Assembly (NCBI GenBank): GCA_023421135.1
Contig: JAEZUG010000055.1
Location: 1 to 33,068, forward strand
Direction: 5' to 3'
Length of the DNA: 33,068 bases
From: Candidatus Cloacimonadota bacterium
Lineage (GTDB): Bacteria > Cloacimonadota > Cloacimonadia > Cloacimonadales > Cloacimonadaceae
Within the stretch, counting starts at the first letter, position 1; each line of letters begins with the position of its first letter. A program made the translations under genes and the position numbers. The notes beneath the pieces are model-generated. The model made no database searches. It saw only the letters and a list, made by a program, of their open reading frames with translations, and was not told the DNA's origin. Below are positions 29,100-33,068 of this stretch, in pieces.

Positions 29100-31959
29100 A
29101 AGATTCTTGCTAATCCCAATCCTCCTTGTGCTGGGCTTGGGCCTTTTGCAGGCTCAATTTGCCCAAAGCCTGTTTTTTTCGGAGTACGTTGAGGGTTCTT
29201 CAAACAACAAAGCCATAGAGATATTTAACGGAACCGGAGCTACAGTCGATCTGAGCACGGTGACCGTGAAGTTGGGCTCAAACGGCGGAGCTTGGTCCAC
29301 GACCAATATCATCACCCTGAGCGGAAGCCTTCCTCATGGAGAAGTCTATGTGATAGCCAATGCCGGGGCAAATGCCGCTATCCTGGCTCAATCGGACGTT
29401 ACTTCAACGGTGACATACTTCAATGGTGACGATGCTTTGGGTCTGTTTGTGGGCGAGACCATGGTGGATATCTTTGGAGTCTATCAAAGCGATCCCGGAA
29501 CAGCCTGGCCCGTGGCTGGAGTTGCCGATGCCACTCTGAATCATACTTTGGTGCGTAAACCGCAGGTTGTGAGCGGAGTGACAGATTGGGCGGTTTCTGC
29601 CGGTTCCAATGTGGACGATTCCCAGTGGATAGTGCAGCCTCAGGACTATATTGATGATCTGGGAATGCACACCTTTACTCCGGGTGGCGGGGATATGACT
29701 GCTTCACCGGTGATCACTCCAGGAACCGGAGTCTATACCACACCACAAAGCGTGAGCATCACCTGTTCCACAGCAGGTGCCACAATCTATTATACTACAG
29801 ACGGCACCAATCCTGTCCTGACTTCCAGTGTTTACAGCGCTCCGATATCTGTGACCGGTAGTACTACAATCAAGGCTATGGCTGTGGCTCCGGGCATGGA
29901 TCCCAGCTATGTTGCCACAGCAGTCTATACCTATCCCGTGGTGCTGCAGTCTGTTACTGCGCTACGGCAAGCACCCGCAGATAATACTACTATATATCAG
30001 CTGAACGCTGAAGTGTATCTTTCTTTCCAACAGGCTTTCCGCAATCAGAAGTATTTTCAGGATGATCAGGCGGGATTTCTGGTGGATGACCAGGCTGGTG
30101 TGATCACGACTCCGCTCAATGTGGGTGATGGCGTGGAAGGCCTGGTGGGAAAACTGAGTGAGTATGGCGGGATGATTCAATTCATTCCCACTTCCAATAC
30201 TTTTGATATAACCTCTACAGAGAATCCCATCATCCCGGTTCAGATCAGTTACACAGATCTGTTGGACAATTTTGATCTCTATGAGAGCCGGGTTGTGAAA
30301 GTGATGAATGTGGTGTTTAACGATGCCACGGGTAATTTTGCCAATGGTATTACCTATCCCAGCTATGATGACAACGACGATTTCCCTATCCGCACGACTT
30401 TCTACGACGTGGATTATATCGGCAGCCCGATTCCCACTTCACCCAGACACATCAGTGGCATTCCCAATTCCAGAACTGATGGTGCTTTCTTCACTCCCCG
30501 CAGCCTGGCAGATTTTGAGCTGCCAGCCGGAGATGTGGCAACTCCGCTTTTCAGTCCGGCTGGCGGCTTGTATTTCAGCCCGCAGACCGTGACAATCAGC
30601 ACCACAACTGCCGGAGCCAGTATCTATTACACCACAGATGGCAGCACTCCCACCAGCGCTTCCACGCTCTATTCTGCACCCATCACGATCAGTAGCACCA
30701 CCACGTTGAAGGCCATAGCAACTCTGGGGACAATCGACTCGGGAATCAATACTGCTGTGTATAGCTTCCCTGTGCAAGTGAGCAGCTTGTCCGCTCTTAA
30801 CAGCCTACCCGCAGGGGATACTGTGTATCAGATCTCCGGGGAAGTGAACCTCACTTATCAACAGAGCTACAGGCACCAGAAATTTGTCCAGGATCCCGCC
30901 AATGATGCCAATTCCTGGGCAATAATGATAGACGACTTTAATGGTGTGATCACCACGACATACAATATTGGCGATCTGATTTCCGGACTGGCAGGAAGGA
31001 TTGGAGAATTTGGCGGACAGAAGCAGTTTGTTCCAGTTGCTGATCCCGGGCCTGCAGTAGGATTCCAGATGCCCACTGCTTATCCGGTCAGTGTTTCCGA
31101 TCTGGCAGTATGGATGGTCAATCCAGCCACACAGAATTACCTTCCTGCCCGGCTTCTGGAGATTTATCCCGCTGGTTTCAGCGGAGCCACCGGAAACTTT
31201 GCCACAGGCCAGGTTTACACAATCAGTGACCAACAGGAAAGCACGATCAATTTCCGCACTTCCTTCTATGATGCGGATTACATCGGCAGCCCGATCCCAA
31301 CAGGCGCGGGCGTCTTCACCGGGATAGTCAATTTGTATTCCGGAGAGTACTACTTCACAGCTAGATCAGCTGCTGATCTGTTGTTCTATGCCGCACCAGG
31401 AGATTTCACAGCCGAGTATATGCCGCCTAGCTCCGTGGAGATGAGCTGGAGCTGGCCGGGTGAAGTACCGGATTATGTGACGGGTTACTCCATATACAGA
31501 AACGGAGCTTCCTACCATGAGATTTCCAATCCGCAGACTTTGAGCTATGCTGATACAGATATCGTGATAGGTACTACCTACGAGTATCAGATCTATGTCC
31601 AATGCAATGGTTTGTACCTGATGGCAGGTGGAACTCAGACTGTCACGCCCACAGATACCGATGATCCCTCTGTACCCATTCTGGAGACTGCCCTCCTTGG
31701 TAACTATCCCAATCCCTTTAATCCCAGCACTACACTCTCGTTCAGCCTGATAGAAACCTCACCGGTTGAACTGGTTATCTTCAATGCCCGGGGTCAGAGA
31801 GTACGCAGCTTGGTGAACAGAACCCTGAGCTCCGGCATGCACTCTGTGGTCTGGGACGGCAGGGATGAGCAGGGACGGAGCGCTTCCAGCGGCATATATT
31901 TCTACCGCATGCACGCAGGGAAGTATAGCTCCACCCGCAAGATGATAATGATGAAATAG
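29092..31959 (+). CDS. Large secreted multidomain protein with type IX sorting domain
   Basis: 955 residues. Order: signal peptide (LLIPILLVLGLGLLQAQ), lamin-tail-like domain (ISEYVEGSSNNKAIEIFNG-type, residues ~25-190), chitobiase C-terminal-like module (ATIYYTTDGTNPV), a DUF5689-like beta domain, a second chitobiase-like module (ASIYYTTDGSTPT), a second DUF5689-like domain, a fibronectin III-like domain and a C-terminal FlgD/type IX sorting domain (YPNPFNPSTT, SGIYFYRM). Exported to the cell surface by type IX secretion. The internal duplication of module pairs is clear (IGSPIPT occurs in both halves). AAGGAGATACC precedes ATG 29092. Confidence 0.85.
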   Translation: MNKRFLLIPILLVLGLGLLQAQFAQSLFFSEYVEGSSNNKAIEIFNGTGATVDLSTVTVKLGSNGGAWSTTNIITLSGSLPHGEVYVIANAGANAAILAQSDVTSTVTYFNGDDALGLFVGETMVDIFGVYQSDPGTAWPVAGVADATLNHTLVRKPQVVSGVTDWAVSAGSNVDDSQWIVQPQDYIDDLGMHTFTPGGGDMTASPVITPGTGVYTTPQSVSITCSTAGATIYYTTDGTNPVLTSSVYSAPISVTGSTTIKAMAVAPGMDPSYVATAVYTYPVVLQSVTALRQAPADNTTIYQLNAEVYLSFQQAFRNQKYFQDDQAGFLVDDQAGVITTPLNVGDGVEGLVGKLSEYGGMIQFIPTSNTFDITSTENPIIPVQISYTDLLDNFDLYESRVVKVMNVVFNDATGNFANGITYPSYDDNDDFPIRTTFYDVDYIGSPIPTSPRHISGIPNSRTDGAFFTPRSLADFELPAGDVATPLFSPAGGLYFSPQTVTISTTTAGASIYYTTDGSTPTSASTLYSAPITISSTTTLKAIATLGTIDSGINTAVYSFPVQVSSLSALNSLPAGDTVYQISGEVNLTYQQSYRHQKFVQDPANDANSWAIMIDDFNGVITTTYNIGDLISGLAGRIGEFGGQKQFVPVADPGPAVGFQMPTAYPVSVSDLAVWMVNPATQNYLPARLLEIYPAGFSGATGNFATGQVYTISDQQESTINFRTSFYDADYIGSPIPTGAGVFTGIVNLYSGEYYFTARSAADLLFYAAPGDFTAEYMPPSSVEMSWSWPGEVPDYVTGYSIYRNGASYHEISNPQTLSYADTDIVIGTTYEYQIYVQCNGLYLMAGGTQTVTPTDTDDPSVPILETALLGNYPNPFNPSTTLSFSLIETSPVELVIFNARGQRVRSLVNRTLSSGMHSVVWDGRDEQGRSASSGIYFYRMHAGKYSSTRKMIMMK

Positions 31960-31977
31960 AATTAGTCTGTTTAGAGA

Positions 31978-32015
31978 ATTGGCAGATCATAAACTCTGAG
32001 ATATGGTCTGCCAAT
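31978..32015. other. Inverted repeat in the gap before the protease gene
   Basis: Arms 31,978-31,991 (ATTGGCAGATCATA) and 32,002-32,015 pair over 14 positions with one G-U, around a 10-base loop. A third copy of ATTGGCAGA lies at about 32,022-32,030. No T-run follows, so it may be a weak terminator of the secreted-protein operon or a regulatory site for the next gene. Confidence 0.55.
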
Positions 32016-32059
32016 CTCCGAATTGGCAGAAACATGATATAAGATTTATGGAGTAAAGT

Positions 32060-32929
32060 ATGAGTGGATTAAAACGCGTCGGTCTCTTCCTGCTGACCAA
32101 CTTCCTGGTGATCATGACGCTATCGGTGATCATCTCTCTCCTGGGGATACGTCTGCAGAATTACACCGGCCTGCTGGTACTATGTGCCGTCTTCGGTTTT
32201 GCCGGTTCGCTTATTTCTCTGCTACTCAGCAAGACGATCGTAAAGGCATCTTACAAGATTCAGATAATCAATCCCCAAAACGCCAGCGGCAGAGTGCTTG
32301 ATCTGTATAAGGCCATACATCAGATGTCGCAGCAATTGGGCTTCAGGACTCCTGAGGTGGGAATCTATCCCTCAGCGGAGGTCAATGCCTTTGCCACGGG
32401 TGCCAGTGCCAATAAAGCCTTGGTGGCATTTTCCCAGGGGATTGTGGACCGGCTTGATGATGATGAACTGGCGGCTGTCGCAGGCCACGAACTCAGCCAC
32501 ATCGGCAACGGCGATATGATCACGATGACGCTGTTGACGGGAGTAGCCAATACCTTTGTGATGTTCTTTGCCCGGGTGCTGGCCTCAGTGATCGCCAATT
32601 CCGGACGTGATAATCGTGGGGGAGGCTTGGGTTACTTTGGTTATTACATCATTGTGGTGCTGCTGGAGAACGTAATGATGCTGCTAGCCTACATCCCCAT
32701 CTCGGCTTTCTCGCGTTGGAGAGAATATGGTGCAGATGCCGGCGCTGCGGACTTGGTGGGTGCTGGCTCCATGATCAATGCTTTGGCCAAGATCGACCGC
32801 AACTATGTGAAGAGCACCAAGAAAGACAGCTTCGCCATGGCCAAGATCGAGAATCGTCACCTGGTCTCTCTCTGGAGCACACATCCCAGCATTGAAGCTC
32901 GGATCAAACGACTGCAGGCCAGAATTTGA
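32060..32929 (+). CDS. htpX: HtpX-family membrane zinc metalloprotease
   Basis: Membrane-bound M48 protease, taking part in quality control of membrane proteins. 289 residues. Two N-terminal membrane segments (LFLLTNFLVIMTLSVIISLL, GLLVLCAVFGFAGSLISLLL), zinc motif HELSH (143-147), two further membrane segments (ca. 160-180 and 195-215) and the third ligand E222 in REYGADAGAA. The closing STHPSIEARIKRLQ is the family's typical end. ATG 32060 follows TTATGGAGTAAAGT (GGAG). Upstream hairpin may regulate it. Confidence 0.95.
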   Translation: MSGLKRVGLFLLTNFLVIMTLSVIISLLGIRLQNYTGLLVLCAVFGFAGSLISLLLSKTIVKASYKIQIINPQNASGRVLDLYKAIHQMSQQLGFRTPEVGIYPSAEVNAFATGASANKALVAFSQGIVDRLDDDELAAVAGHELSHIGNGDMITMTLLTGVANTFVMFFARVLASVIANSGRDNRGGGLGYFGYYIIVVLLENVMMLLAYIPISAFSRWREYGADAGAADLVGAGSMINALAKIDRNYVKSTKKDSFAMAKIENRHLVSLWSTHPSIEARIKRLQARI

Positions 32930-33068
32930 AAGAGCTCACAGGACTTTTGGTAGAAAGACTGGCCCTGCATGGCTATGGGATAGCTCATGCGATTGGGAAG
33001 ACCATCTTTATCCCAAACACTGCTCCGGGAGACAGAGTGGATGTGGTGCTCACCGAGCAACGCAAGGA
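32926..33068 (+). CDS. RlmD/TrmA-type RNA methyltransferase, N-terminal part (cut by window end)
   Basis: The visible residues read LHGYGIAHAIGKTIFIPNTAPGDRVDVVLTEQRK, which has the pattern of the TRAM domain at the start of RlmD/RumA-type 23S rRNA uracil-C5 methyltransferases ('G.Gia...gkt.fVp...PGe.v.v'). Starts with TTG 32926, overlapping the protease stop (TTGA); another TTG at 32947 is possible. The catalytic domain is outside the window. Confidence 0.65.
   Translation, partial: MKELTGLLVERLALHGYGIAHAIGKTIFIPNTAPGDRVDVVLTEQRK

Overview
The window holds nearly all of a Mu-like transposable prophage (from before base 1 to about 27,415), followed by about 5.6 kb of host chromosome. All recognised genes lie on the + strand. 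The best host guess is a Cloacimonadota-type or related Gram-negative bacterium. The main evidence is the secreted protein at 29,092-31,959, which ends in a FlgD-like type IX sorting domain with the YPNPFNPST signature common in that lineage. The host assignment is inference, because no rRNA or taxonomic marker is present.

The early/middle region (3-8,776) is a tightly packed, overlapping operon. It holds a DDE transposase (MuA-like, cut by the left window edge), a MuB-like AAA ATPase, a winged-helix-like protein, a GemA/DUF1018-like protein, small membrane and zinc-finger-like proteins, a T7-lysozyme-type amidase, DUF2786 and DUF3164 proteins, a protein with the conserved phage C-terminal (Phg_2220_C) replication-type domain, and an AlpA-like HTH protein. 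It ends at a strong intrinsic terminator (8,782-8,811). The repressor/ner region and the left attachment end should lie left of the window.

The late region (8,923-27,272) encodes the virion. The order is small terminase, a module of membrane or secreted proteins with different base composition, large terminase, MuF-like head protein, GH24 lysozyme, head-tail completion proteins, portal, a fused prohead protease-major capsid polyprotein, a membrane-anchored small protein, a holin-like protein, two paralogous tail-tube candidates, a tail assembly chaperone with a candidate -1 frameshift, the tape measure, and tail-tip/fibre proteins. No contractile sheath or Mu-type baseplate genes are seen, so this looks like a transposable siphophage (B3/D3112 style) rather than a Mu-type myophage.

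The prophage carries several families of short interspersed repeats. Some are inserted in frame inside the transposase, large terminase and a zinc-finger protein. Others sit in intergenic gaps, and one near-identical 36-bp pair lies just before the small terminase and the lysozyme and may be a late-promoter or activator element. At 27,272-27,408 four copies of a TTTGCAAgAAT..GTGA repeat directly follow the last phage gene and probably mark the transposase-binding right end.

The host part contains a secreted helical-repeat protein, a large type IX secreted multidomain protein, an HtpX-family membrane metalloprotease and the start of an RlmD/TrmA-type RNA methyltransferase.
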